Shown here piece by piece: positions 21,070 to 31,600 of a DNA stretch of 64,000 nt (position 1 is its first letter; each line of letters opens with the position of its first letter). Position numbers and translations under genes: made by a program. The notes under the pieces were generated by a model, which searched no databases, had not been told where the DNA came from, and saw nothing but the letters and a program-made list of their open reading frames with translations. The stretch comes from Antedon mediterranea (taxonomy: Eukaryota; Echinodermata; Crinoidea; Comatulida; Antedonidae): positions 4,402,001 through 4,466,000 of the forward strand of contig NC_092679.1 of NCBI RefSeq assembly GCF_964355755.1, read 5' to 3'.

Positions 21070-23499
21070 CCAAATTAAATTACAAAAAATGGGCAAAATA
21101 CGCATTTAAAAAAAAAAATACTGTATTGCTATATATGCGCATTTCGAAAAAATCCCTTTACAGTAATTTTTTCAAAAAAAGGACAAAAATATGCACTTTT
21201 TAAAATACTGTTATTATGCAATAATATTGCTATAGGCTATATGCGCATATATTGCGTTATCAATCATCTTATAGACGTATAGTAACCACTTATGTCAACA
21301 AAATAAAAAGGTCGAAATTTGGCTATTTTTCCACCATAAAATGCGCAAAATTAATTTTTAATCAACTTTCTACGCGTTTCTTGCGCAGAGGCGAATATTA
21401 GGTTTTTGACATAAATGGTTACTATAGCAAAAAAAAAAACCCCGAAATTTTGCTATTTTTCGACAAAATCCCTGAACTATAGTACAGGGAAATTTTCGAA
21501 AAAGTGCCATTTTTCGACACTTTTATTTTATGATATAAATAGTTACTATAGCATAATAAACATGCGCAGAGGCGAATATAGGGTTCTGCGCATGTCAATT
21601 ACGCTATAGTAACCAGTTTTATCAGAAAATAAAAAGGTCAAAATTTTGCTATTTTCCGAAAAAATCCCTGAACTATAGTACGGGAAAATTTCGAAAAATT
21701 GCCCTTTTTCGACCCTTTTATTTTATGATATAAATAGTTACTATAGCTTAATAAACATGCGCAGAGGCGAATATTAGGTTCTGCGCATGTCAATTATGCT
21801 ATAGTAACCAGTTTTATCTATTTTTTTTTACATAAATGGTTACTATAGCAAGATAAACATGTGCAGAGTCGAATATTAAGTTCTGCGCATGTCAATTATG
21901 CTATAGTAACCAGTTTTATCGGAAAATAAAAAGGTAGAAATTTTGCTATTTTCCGAAAAAATCACTGAACTATAGTTCAGGGAAATTTTCGAAAATATGC
22001 CATTTTTCGACCCTTTTATTTTGTGATATAAATAGTTACTGTAGCATAATAAACATGCGCAGAGGCGAATATTAGGTTCTGCGCATGTCAATTATGCTAT
22101 AGTAACCAGTTTTACCTATTTTTTTTACATAAATGGTTACTATAGCAAGTTAAACATGCGCAGGGTCGAATATTAGGTTCTGCGCATGTCAATTATGCTA
22201 TAGTAACCAGTTTTATCAGAAAATAAAAAGGTCAAAATTTTGATATTTTTCGACAAAATCCCTGAACTATAGTACAGGAAAATTTTCGAAAAATTACCAT
22301 TTTTCGACCCTTTTATTTTATGATATAAATAGTTACTATAGCATAATAAACATGGGCAGAGTCGAATATTAGGTTCTGCGCATGTCAATTATGCTATAGT
22401 AACCAGTTTTATCTATTTTTTTTACATAAATGGTTACTATAGCAAGATAAACATGCGCAGAGTCGAATATTAGGTTCTGCGCATATCAATTATGCTATAG
22501 TAACCAGTTTTATCAGAAAATAAAAAGGTCGAAATTTTGCTATTTTTCGACAAAATCCCTGAACTATAGTACAGGGAAATTTTCGAAAATGTGCCATTTT
22601 TCGACCCTTTTATTTTGTGATATATAGTTACTATAGCATAATAAACACGGGCAGAGTCGAATATTAGGTTCTGCGCATGTCAATTATGCTATAGTAACCA
22701 GTTTTATCTATTTTTTAAAAACATAAATGGTTACTATAGCAAGATAAAAATGCGCAGAGTCGAATATTAAGTTCTGCGCATGTCAATTATGCTATAGTAA
22801 CCAGTTTTATCGGAAAATAAAAAGGTCGAAATTTTGCTATTTTTTTAAAAAATCCCTGAACTATAGTTCAGGAAAATTTTCGAAAATGTGCCATTTTTCG
22901 ACCCTTTTATTTTGTGATATATAGTTACTATAGCATAATAAACATGCGCAGAGGCGAATATTAGGCTCTGCGCATGTCAATTATGCTATAGTAACCAGTT
23001 TTATCTATTTTTTTTACATAAATGGTTACTATAGCAAGATAAACATGCGCAGGGTCGAATATTAGGTTCTGCGCATGTCAATTATGCTATAGTAACCAGT
23101 TTTATCAGAAAATAAAAAGGTCAAAATTTTGATATTTTTCGACAAAATCCCTGAACTATAGTACAGGAAAATTTCGAAAAATTGCCATTTTTCGACCCTT
23201 TTATTTTATGATATAAATAGTTACTATAGCATAATAAACCTGCGCAGAGTCGAATACTAGGTTATGCGCATATCAATTATGCTATAGTAACCAGTTTTAT
23301 TGGAAAATAAAAAGGTCGAAATTTTGCTATTTTTTCCGAAAAAATCGAAATTTCCATTTTTCGACCCTTTTATTTTATGATATAAATAGTTACTATAGCA
23401 TAATAAACATGCGCAAAGGCGAATATTAGGTTATGCGCATGTCAATTATGCTATAGTAACCAGTTTTATCTATTTTTTTTGGACATAAGTAGTTACTAT
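21070..23499. repeat. Palindrome-rich satellite, 297-bp period, left block
   Basis: The landmark 'acataaatggttactatagc' starts at about 21830, 22127, 22424, 22721 and 23016, giving periods of 297, 297, 297 and 295. Each unit holds two hairpins whose arms are GGTTACTATAGCA / TGCTATAGTAACC with inner CATGCGCAG / CTGCGCATG. They are separated by a longer imperfect palindrome from 'aaaataaaaaggtcgaaa' to 'tttcgacccttttatttt', centred on 'ccctgaactatagtacaggg'. The outer edge (21070-21300) is a diverged half unit with 'tatatgcgcatatattgcg'; the same sequence recurs at the far right edge near 57375. Short open frames here are by-products of the repeat. Confidence 0.85.
23495..23499 (+). repeat. Target-site duplication, left copy
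   Basis: ACTAT directly before the 5' LTR, repeated at 27896-27900 directly after the 3' LTR. Removing the element and one copy restores the satellite word 'tagttactatagcataata', which shows that the empty site was a satellite unit. Confidence 0.9.
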
Positions 23500-23620
23500 T
23501 GTAGTGTATTGACCACATACATCATACTGTAAATAGTTAGGCTGCCCTCTGTTGTTCATTAAAGAAATCTCTCTCTACAAAATGGATACCGAGCACGAGT
23601 CATATGTATGATACATCACA
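23500..23620 (+). repeat. 5' LTR, 121 bp
   Basis: Starts TGTAGTGTATTG and ends ATACATCACA. It contains ATTAAA near 23560 as a possible poly(A) signal; no clear TATA box was seen. Same sequence as 27775-27895. Confidence 0.95.
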
Positions 23621-23640
23621 ATTGGCGACGAGAATATAAC
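23621..23640 (+). promoter_or_regulatory. Primer-binding site region
   Basis: AT followed by TGGCGACGAGAA directly after the 5' LTR. TGG pairs with the CCA end of the priming tRNA. I cannot say which tRNA. Confidence 0.6.
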
Positions 23641-23713
23641 GGAAAGCGCGTCAATAAGAAGATTAATCTGTGAGTAAGAATATTCAATAGTTAATATTCT
23701 ACAATCTGCTAAG

Positions 23714-26700
23714 ATGAGTACTATAATTGGTAGACTCGATCCGTATGACGGCGAGGCAGAGGACTGGGCCTCCTATGTGGAAAGGTTAGAGGCATATTTC
23801 ATGGCAAACGGCGTGGATGACGACAAGCGTGTACCTACGTTACTCAGCTTGATAGGGCCTAAGACTTACGGTCTTCTGAAGAACTTAGTAGCACCTGATT
23901 TACCATCAACCAAAACATTTCCGGAACTTGTGGATTCGTTGGAAAGGCATCTGAGTCCTAAACCTCTAGTTATAGCTGAAAGATTCAGGTTTCACAAACG
24001 TGAGCAGCATGAAGGTGAAACAATCCAGGCCTATTTAGCGGATTTACGACGCCTCACCAAACACTGTGAATTTGGAGCACAGCTAAATGACGCCCTGCGG
24101 GATCGTCTTTTTTGCGGAATTAGGTCAGGCAGTATACAAAAAAGACTGTTGGCTGAGGCAAAGCTTACATTAGCGAAAGCGCTACAAATGGCAGTTGCTA
24201 TGGAAACTGCAACGAAGGATGCTTCGCTACTACAACAACAGTTTAAAGAAGAACCACAGAGTACTGTGAACAAGATAAACGTGAAACACTATAATAAGCA
24301 GCAATTATGTTATCGCTGCAACAAGGGTGGTCATAAGGCAAACGACTGCCGGTACAAAGAAGTTGAGTGCCATAACTGTAAAAAGAAGGGACATATCAAG
24401 GCTGCATGCCGGAGTAAATCAAAACAAACACCACACCAAACTAAGAAGGGTAAGCGAGTGAATGTTGTTGATGAAGAAGAAGACAACCTTCTAGCCATGG
24501 TGTATGTTAATAATGTAGACGTTGGGAAATCAGTGAAGATAAAACCAACGATAGATAATATCCCATTGGACATGATAGTGGATACTGGCAGTGCACTCTC
24601 GTTGATTTTGACAGAAGATTTTGAGAAATATTTTAGGAATACAGACTTGTTGCCGACCAAAGTTCAACTTAGAACTTATACTGGAGAAGAAGTAAAGACA
24701 AAAGGGTATTTGAAGGCCAAAGTAGAATACAACGGACAGAAACACGATGGAAAACTATATGTAGTAGAAAGAGGTGGACCCCCGTTGTTTGGTCGTCAGT
24801 GGTTGACACATATCAAGTTAGACTGGGCCAGCATCTTCACAGTGAAGGCTGACCACAACAAAGCTGATGTACCAGCAATACTGAATAAATTTCCAAAACT
24901 CTTTAACAAAATTGGAAAGGTGAATGGGGTAAAAGGTAAACTTACCTTACAGGATGGAGCACAACCAGTTTTTATTAAGGCAAGGAATGTACCATATGCA
25001 CTTCGACCTGCAGTTGAAGCCGAATTAAGGAACCTCGAGAGTCAGGGAATCATCACCCCAATTCAAACTAGTTATTGGGCGACCCCAATAGTGCCTGTAC
25101 CAAAAAGTAATGGAGATGTCAGGTTGTGTGGAGACTACAAAGTTACAGTAAATCCAAAGTTAAAAGTGGACTGCTACCCTCTTCCAAGAATCGAGGATGT
25201 TTTCGCAACCTTAGCGGGTGGACAGAAGTTCACCAAACTAGATTTGAAACAAGCATATTTACATTTAGAGATGGAAGAAGAATCCAGAAACATGCTGACC
25301 ATAAATACACACAAAGGGCTATTCCAGTTTAATCGACTAGCGTATGGCATTGCATCTGCTCCTGCCATATGGCAGCGGACCATGGAACAAATCCTGAATG
25401 GTATTCCGGGAGTCCAGTGTCTACTTGACGACATGATTATTACTGGCACTACTCATGAAGAACATTTAAGGAATCTAGAAAAAGTATTAAAGGTTCTCAG
25501 TGATAGAGGACTGTGCCTCAATGACAAGAAGTGTGAATTCTTCAAAGAAAAGGTCGTTTTTTGTGGTCATGTGATAGATAAAAATAGATTACATAAAACT
25601 GAGGACAAGATTGAAGCTGTTAGAAATGCTCCCAAACCTACAACCGTAAGTGAACTCAGATCATTCTTGGGATTGATCAACTATTACCATCGATTCCTGA
25701 AAGACTTAGCTACAGAAATTCATCCGTTGAATAAACTGTTAGAGAAAAAGGAAAAATGGACATGGACTAAGGATTGCGAGATGGCGTTTAATAAAGCCAA
25801 ACAACTTGTGACTGCAGATAATGTGTTAACACATTATGACCCAACATTGCCTGTTAAGCTAGCTACAGATGCTTCTCCATATGGCTTAGGAGCCATATTG
25901 TCACACAACATTGATGGAGTCGAACGACCAATCGCCTATGCATCGAGGACCTTGAGCGCAGCGGAGAAGAATTACTCTCACATTGATAAGGAAGCTCTTG
26001 GCATAGTATGGGGAGTAAAGAAATTTACCAGTTACTTGATTGGTCGAAAGTTCACCTTAGTTACAGACAATAAACCACTTACGTACATCTTCAATACATC
26101 GAGGGCTATTCCTGCCACAGCAGCTGCAAGATTAACTCGCCAGGCAATTTACTTGTCAGGATTCAATTACGAGATTGAATACAAGAAAGGTGAAAACCAC
26201 AAAAATGTAGATGGACTTTCACGACTACCATTAGCAAATACTGAAGCTAATGCTGAGGATCCGGTTGAGGTGTTTCACACTATGCAGTTTCAACCACTTC
26301 CTGTAACAAGTGCCCAGGTCAAGATTGAGACATTACACAACCCAACAATGTCAAAGGTGTATGATTACACAATGAAGGGTTGGCCTAAGAGCTGTGATCC
26401 GGAATTTGAACCATTCCATAGACGACGTGATGAACTGTCAATTTTTGATGGATGTTTGCTATGGGGTACGCGAATCATTGTTCCACCAAAATTCAGAGCA
26501 AGAGTACTTGACGAGTTACATGAAGGACATTTGGGCATTGTAAAAATGAAGTCCTTGGCAAGGAGCTATGTTTGGTGGCCGAGAGTGGATGCTGACATAG
26601 AGAAATTAGCAAAAACCTGTAGTGGATGCCAAAAGACACTGCATGAACCTCAGAAAGCACCCCTACATCCATGGCAGTGGCCGAGCAGTCCGTGGGAACG

Positions 26701-27574
26701 TATCCACATCGACTATGCGGGACCAATAAACAACATAATGTATCTGGTAGTTGTGGATGCACAATCCAAGTGGCCTGAGGTATTGCCTACGACCACAGCG
26801 ACATCAAGCAAATCAATAACTCTGTTGCGTGATTTATTTGCGAGGTATGGACTACCAAAGCAGTTGGTATCGGACAATGGTCCGCAATTTGTGTCAGAAG
26901 AATTTGAAATGTTTCTCAAAAATAATGGTATTAGACACATCAAATCAGCACCATACCACCCAGCAACCAATGGGTTAGCAGAACGTTTTGTGCAATCATT
27001 TAAAGGAGCACTCAAATCGGCAAAAGAAGGAAACGACACAAAACAAAAACTTGCAAACTTTCTATTAGCATATAGAAATGCCCAACACAACACAACTGGA
27101 ATATCTCCAGCAATGATGTTTATTGGAAGACAACTACGCACCAGACTAGATTGCATTATACCTGACTTACGTCAAAAAGTTGAAAATAACCAGGAAAGCC
27201 AGAGAAAACCAACTAGCGAAAAGAAGCTTAGAGAATTCAAAGAAGGAGACAAAGTGTGTGTTCGTGACTATAGATCAAAGAGTCAGAAGTGGATAGTTGG
27301 AATTATTCATAGGAAAACTGGAAAGTTGTCATATGAAGTCAAAGTTGGACCAGACATGATTTGGAAAAGACACATTGATCAAATCCTAAGCAGTGGCTTA
27401 ACACTAGATCTAGAGACACCTCCAGATATAGATCCTGTTGATTTAGAACCAGCTATCTCAGCAACACCAACACCACCACCGGAAATACAACAACCAGTTG
27501 AGATTCCACAACAACCACCACCAAGGAGATACCCACAGAGGAACAGGAAACCACCTAACAGACTTGGTTTATAA
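23714..27574 (+). CDS. Gag-Pol polyprotein of Ty3/gypsy element (1286 aa)
   Basis: One frame from ATG 23714 to TAA, 93 bases after the 5' LTR. Residues 1-195: gag capsid-like region. CCHC zinc knuckles start at C199 (CYRCNKGGHKANDC) and C219 (CHNCKKKGHIKAAC). Aspartic protease: DTG at 290-292. Reverse transcriptase: catalytic D510 (TKLDLKQAY) and the D572-D573 pair in LLDDM, where most relatives have YLDD or YVDD. RNase H: D719 (ATDASPYG) and D785 (VTDNKPL). Integrase: H936/H939 and C969/C972 zinc site, then catalytic D1000, D1054 and E1090, a D-x53-D-x35-E spacing. A GPY/F-like C-terminal module (GPDMIWKRHIDQI) and a proline-rich end follow. All catalytic residues are present and there is no stop or frameshift, so the element may be active. 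No env frame follows. Confidence 0.95.
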   Translation: MSTIIGRLDPYDGEAEDWASYVERLEAYFMANGVDDDKRVPTLLSLIGPKTYGLLKNLVAPDLPSTKTFPELVDSLERHLSPKPLVIAERFRFHKREQHEGETIQAYLADLRRLTKHCEFGAQLNDALRDRLFCGIRSGSIQKRLLAEAKLTLAKALQMAVAMETATKDASLLQQQFKEEPQSTVNKINVKHYNKQQLCYRCNKGGHKANDCRYKEVECHNCKKKGHIKAACRSKSKQTPHQTKKGKRVNVVDEEEDNLLAMVYVNNVDVGKSVKIKPTIDNIPLDMIVDTGSALSLILTEDFEKYFRNTDLLPTKVQLRTYTGEEVKTKGYLKAKVEYNGQKHDGKLYVVERGGPPLFGRQWLTHIKLDWASIFTVKADHNKADVPAILNKFPKLFNKIGKVNGVKGKLTLQDGAQPVFIKARNVPYALRPAVEAELRNLESQGIITPIQTSYWATPIVPVPKSNGDVRLCGDYKVTVNPKLKVDCYPLPRIEDVFATLAGGQKFTKLDLKQAYLHLEMEEESRNMLTINTHKGLFQFNRLAYGIASAPAIWQRTMEQILNGIPGVQCLLDDMIITGTTHEEHLRNLEKVLKVLSDRGLCLNDKKCEFFKEKVVFCGHVIDKNRLHKTEDKIEAVRNAPKPTTVSELRSFLGLINYYHRFLKDLATEIHPLNKLLEKKEKWTWTKDCEMAFNKAKQLVTADNVLTHYDPTLPVKLATDASPYGLGAILSHNIDGVERPIAYASRTLSAAEKNYSHIDKEALGIVWGVKKFTSYLIGRKFTLVTDNKPLTYIFNTSRAIPATAAARLTRQAIYLSGFNYEIEYKKGENHKNVDGLSRLPLANTEANAEDPVEVFHTMQFQPLPVTSAQVKIETLHNPTMSKVYDYTMKGWPKSCDPEFEPFHRRRDELSIFDGCLLWGTRIIVPPKFRARVLDELHEGHLGIVKMKSLARSYVWWPRVDADIEKLAKTCSGCQKTLHEPQKAPLHPWQWPSSPWERIHIDYAGPINNIMYLVVVDAQSKWPEVLPTTTATSSKSITLLRDLFARYGLPKQLVSDNGPQFVSEEFEMFLKNNGIRHIKSAPYHPATNGLAERFVQSFKGALKSAKEGNDTKQKLANFLLAYRNAQHNTTGISPAMMFIGRQLRTRLDCIIPDLRQKVENNQESQRKPTSEKKLREFKEGDKVCVRDYRSKSQKWIVGIIHRKTGKLSYEVKVGPDMIWKRHIDQILSSGLTLDLETPPDIDPVDLEPAISATPTPPPEIQQPVEIPQQPPPRRYPQRNRKPPNRLGL

Positions 27575-27774
27575 TGGACCTTTAGACATAACTCAATACA
27601 GTTAACAATAATCATAATGATAACAATATAAATAATGAGACTACGGACACTTGAGATTGAAACACTTTATTATCAGAACAGTTTAAAAAAAAAATAAATC
27701 TTATAACGAGCAATATACCTTAAAGCTTAATGCTATTTAAAATGTTATTACTATTGAATCTAAAGGGGAAGAAT
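27575..27774 (+). other. 3' untranslated region and polypurine tract of the retrotransposon
   Basis: About 200 A-rich bases between the gag-pol stop and the 3' LTR. AAAGGGGAAGAA at about 27762-27773 is the likely plus-strand primer. There is no second open frame. Confidence 0.75.
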
Positions 27775-27895
27775 TGTAGTGTATTGACCACATACATCAT
27801 ACTGTAAATAGTTAGGCTGCCCTCTGTTGTTCATTAAAGAAATCTCTCTCTACAAAATGGATACCGAGCACGAGTCATATGTATGATACATCACA
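27775..27895 (+). repeat. 3' LTR, 121 bp
   Basis: Same sequence as the 5' LTR by eye, with TG...CA ends; followed by the ACTAT target duplication at 27896-27900. Confidence 0.95.
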
Positions 27896-27988
27896 ACTAT
27901 AGCATAATAAACATGCGCAGAGGCGAATATTAGGTTCTGCGCATGTCAATTATGCTATAGTAACCAGTTTTATCGGAAAATAAAAAGG
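27896..27988. repeat. 297-bp satellite, fragment between retrotransposon and minisatellite
   Basis: Continues the interrupted unit with 'actatagcataataaacatg', 'ttctgcgcatgtcaattatg' and 'ctatagtaaccagttttatc', then stops at 'aaataaaaagg' where the AGTC minisatellite begins. Confidence 0.9.
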
Positions 27989-28606
27989 CCTAAGTCAGTC
28001 AGTCAATCGCCTAAGTCAGTCAGTCAATCGCCTAAGTCAGTCAGTCAATTGCCTTAGTCAGTCAATCAATTGCCTAAGTCAGTCAGTCAGTCAATCGCCT
28101 AAGTCAGTCAATCAATCGCCTAAGTCAGTCACTCAATCGCCTAAGTCAGTCAATCGCCTAAGTCAGTCAATCAATCGCCTAAGTCAGTCAATCGCCTAAG
28201 TCAGTCAGTCGCCTAAGTCAGTAAGTCAATCGCCTAAGCCAGTGAATTACCTAAGTCAGTCAGTCATTCGCCTAAGTCAATCAGTCAATCGCCTAAGTCA
28301 GTCACTCAATCGCCTAAGTCAATCAGTCAATTGCCTAAGTCAGTCAATCGCCTAAGTCAGTCAGTCACCTAAGTCAGTCAGTCAATCGCCTAAGTCAGTC
28401 AGTCAATCGCCTAAGTCAGTCAGTCAATCGCCTAAGTCAGTCAATCGCCTAAGTCAGTCAGTCAATCGCCTCAGTCAGTCAATCGCCTAAGTCAGTCAGT
28501 CAGTCAATCCCCTCAGTCAGTCAATCGCCTAAGTCAGTCAGTCAATCGCCTCGGTCAGTCAATCAATCGCCTAAGTCAGTCAGTCAATCGCCTAAGTCAG
28601 TCAGTC

Positions 28607-28654
28607 AATTTCATTTCATTCATTTCATTTCATTTATTTTGTCTCATAGAAATC
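28607..28654 (-). repeat. First of many (AAATG)-rich spacers in the minisatellite
   Basis: 'tttcatttcattcatttcat' then 'ttcatttattttgtctcata' and 'gaaatcaatcgcc'. On the minus strand this is '...tgagacaaaataaatgaaatg' with repeated AAATG, like the 3' end of a retroposon. The same spacer recurs throughout 28.6-52.6 kb, in three forms: ending TGTCTCATA, TATCTCATA or GGTCTCATA, and with CTTTTCATT in place of the first CATTTCATT. Confidence 0.8.
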
Positions 28655-31600
28655 AATCGCCTAAGTCAGTCAATCAGTCAGTCAATTGCCTAAGTCAGTC
28701 AATCAGTCAATTGCCTAAGTCAGTCAGTCAATCGCCTAAGTCAGTCAGTAAGTCAATCGCCTAAATCAGTCAATCGCCTAAGTCAGTTAGTCAGTCAATC
28801 GCCTCAGTCAGTCAATCGCCTAAGTCAGTCAATCGCCTAAGTCAGTCAGTCAGTCAATCAATCGCCTCAGTCAGTCAATCGCCTAAGTCAGTCAGTCAGT
28901 CAATCTCCTCAGTCAGTCAATCGCCTAAGTCAGTCAGTCAATCGCCTCGGTCAGTCAATCGCCTAAGTCAGTCAGTCAATCGCCTAAGTCAGTCAGTCAA
29001 TCGCCTAAGTCAGTCAGTCAATTTCATTTCATTCATTTCATTTCATTTATTTTATCTCATAAAAATCAATCGCCTAAGTCAGTCAATCGCCTAAGTCAGT
29101 CAGTCAATTTCTTTTCATTCATTTCATTTCATTTATTTTGTCTAATAAAACTCAATCGCCTAAGTCAGTCAATTGCCTAAGTCAGTCAATCAGTCAATTG
29201 CCTAAGTCAGTCTGTCAATCGCCTAAGTCAGTCAGTCAATCGCCTAAGTCAGTCAGTCAATTTCATTTCATTCATTTCATTTCATTTATTTGGTCTCATA
29301 AAAATCAATCGCCTAAGTCAGTCAATTGCCTAAGTCAGTCAATCGGTCAATTGCCTAAGTCAGTCAGTCAGTCAATCGCCTAAGTCAGTCAGTCAATCGC
29401 CTAAGTCAGTCAGTCAATCGCCTGAGTCAGTCAGTCAATCGCCTAAGTCAGTCAGTCAATCGCCTAAGTCAGTCAGTCAATCGCCTAAGTCAGTCAATCG
29501 CCTAAGTCAGTCAGTCAATCGCCTCAGTCAGTCAATCGCCTAAGTCAGTCAGTCAGTCAATCCCCTCAGTCAGTCAATCGCCTAAGTCAGTCAGTCAATC
29601 GCCTCGGTCAGTCAATCAATCGCCTAAGTCAGTCAGTCAATCGCCTAAGTCAGTCAGTCAATTTCATTTCATTCATTTCATTTCATTTATTTTGTCTCAT
29701 AGAAATCAATCGCCTAAGTCAGTCAATTGCCTAAGTCAGTCAATCAGTCAGTCAATTGCCTAAGTCAGTCAATCAGTCAATTGCCTAAGTCAGTCAGTCA
29801 ATCGCCTAAGTCAGTCAGTAAGTCAATCGCCTAAATCAGTCAATCGCCTAAGTCAGTTAGTCAGTCAATCGCCTCAGTCAGTCAATCGCCTAAGTCAGTC
29901 AATTGCCTAAGTCAGTCAGTCAGTCAATCAATCGCCTCAGTCAGTCAATCGCCTAAGTCAGTCAGTCAGTCAATCTCCTCAGTCAGTCAATCGCCTAAGT
30001 CAGTCAGTCAATCGCCTCGGTCAGTCAATCGCCTAAGTCAGTCAGTCAATCGCCTAAGTCAGTCAGTCAATTTCATTTCATTCATTTCATTTCATTTATT
30101 TTATCTCATAAAAATCAATCGCCTAAATCAGTCAATCGCCTAAGTCAGTCAGTCAATTTCTTTTCATTCATTTCATTTCATTTATTTTGTCTCATAAAAA
30201 TCAATCGCCTAAGTCAGTCAATTGCCTAAGTCAGTCAATCAGTAAATTGCCTAAGTCAGTCTGTCAATCGCCTAAGTCAGTCAGTCAATCGCCTAAGTCA
30301 GTCAGTCAATTTCATTTCATTCATTTCATTTCATTTATTTGGTCTCATAAAAATCAATCGCCTAAGTCAGTCAATTGCCTAAGTCAGCCAATCGGTCAAT
30401 TGCCTAAGTCAGTCAGTCAATCGCCTAAGTCAGTAAGTCAATCGCCTAAGTCAGTCAGACAATCGCCTGAGTCAGTCAGTCAATCGCCTAAGTCAGTCAG
30501 TCCGTCAATCGCCTAAGTCAGTCAGTCAGTCAATCAATCACCTAAGTCAGTCAGTCCGTCAATCGCCTAAGTCAGTCAGTCAGTCAATCAATCGCCTAAG
30601 TCAGTCAGTCAGTCAATCGCCTCAGTCAGTCAATCACCTAAGTCAGTCAATCGCCTAAGTCAGTCAGTCAGTCAATCAATCGCCTAAGTCAGTCAGTCAG
30701 TCAATCGCCTCAGTCAGTCAATCACCTAAGTCAGTCAGTCAGTCAATCAATCGCCTCAGTCAGTCAATCGCCTAAGTCAGTCAGTCAGTCAATCTCCTCA
30801 GTCAGTCAATCGCCTAAGTCAGCCAGTCAATCGCCTCGGTCATCCAATCGCCTAAGTCAGTCAGTCAATCGCCTAAGTAAGTCAGTCAATCGCCTAAGTC
30901 AGTCAGTCAATTTCATTTCATTCATTTCATTTCATTTATTTTGTCTCATAAAAATCAATGGCCTAAGTCAGTCAATTGCCTAAGTCAGTCAATCGGTCAA
31001 TTGCCTAAGTCAGTCAGTCAATCGCCAAAGTCAGTCAGTCAATCGCCTAAGTCAGTCAGTCAATCGCCTGAGTCAGTCAGTCAATCGCCTAAGTCAGTCA
31101 GTCCGTCAATCGCCTAAGTCAGTAAGTCAATCGCCTAAGCCAGTGAATTACCTAAGTCAGTCAGTCATTCGCCTAAGTCAATCAGTCAATCGCCTAAGTC
31201 AGTCACTCAATCGCCTAAGTCAATCAGTCAATTGCCTATGTCAGTCAATCGCCTAAGTCAGTCAGTCACCTAAGTCAGTCAGTCAATCGCCTAAGTCAGT
31301 CAGTCAATCGCCTAAGTCAGTCAGTCAATCGCCTAAGTCAGTCAATCGCCTAAGTCAGTCAGTCAATCGCCTCAGTCAGTCAATCGCCTAAGTCAGTCAG
31401 TCAGTCAATCCCCTCAGTCAGTCAATCGCCTAAGTCAGTCAGTCAATCGCCTCGGTCAGTCAATCAATCGCCTAAGTCAGTCAGTCAATCGCCTAAGTCA
31501 GTCAGTCAATTTCATTTCATTCATTTCATTTCATTTATTTTGTCTCATAGAAATCAATCGCCTAAGTCAGTCAATTGCCTAAGTCAGTCAATCGGTCAGT

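Larger units (their letters stand above)
23500..27895 (+). mobile_element. Intact Ty3/gypsy LTR retrotransposon, 4,396 bp
   Basis: Two 121-bp LTRs that appear identical base for base (TG...CA ends), a 5-bp target duplication (ACTAT), a primer-binding region starting TGGCGACGAG two bases after the 5' LTR, a polypurine tract (AAAGGGGAAGAA) before the 3' LTR and one uninterrupted gag-pol frame. The order gag, protease, RT, RNase H, integrase is that of Ty3/gypsy. Two CCHC knuckles in gag and a fused gag-pol frame resemble Mag-lineage elements of invertebrates. That lineage is my guess. Identical LTRs and an open frame suggest a recent insertion. The LTRs are very short. Confidence 0.95.

Noticed and set aside
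21876-22388. Two similar 71-codon minus-strand frames
   Set aside because: They are the same frame in two 297-bp satellite units.
24031-27615. Minus-strand and +1 frames overlapping gag-pol
   Set aside because: They are shadows of the 1286-codon frame, which carries all the motifs.
27575-27774. Envelope gene after pol
   Set aside because: Only about 200 bases separate the pol stop and the 3' LTR, with no open frame.
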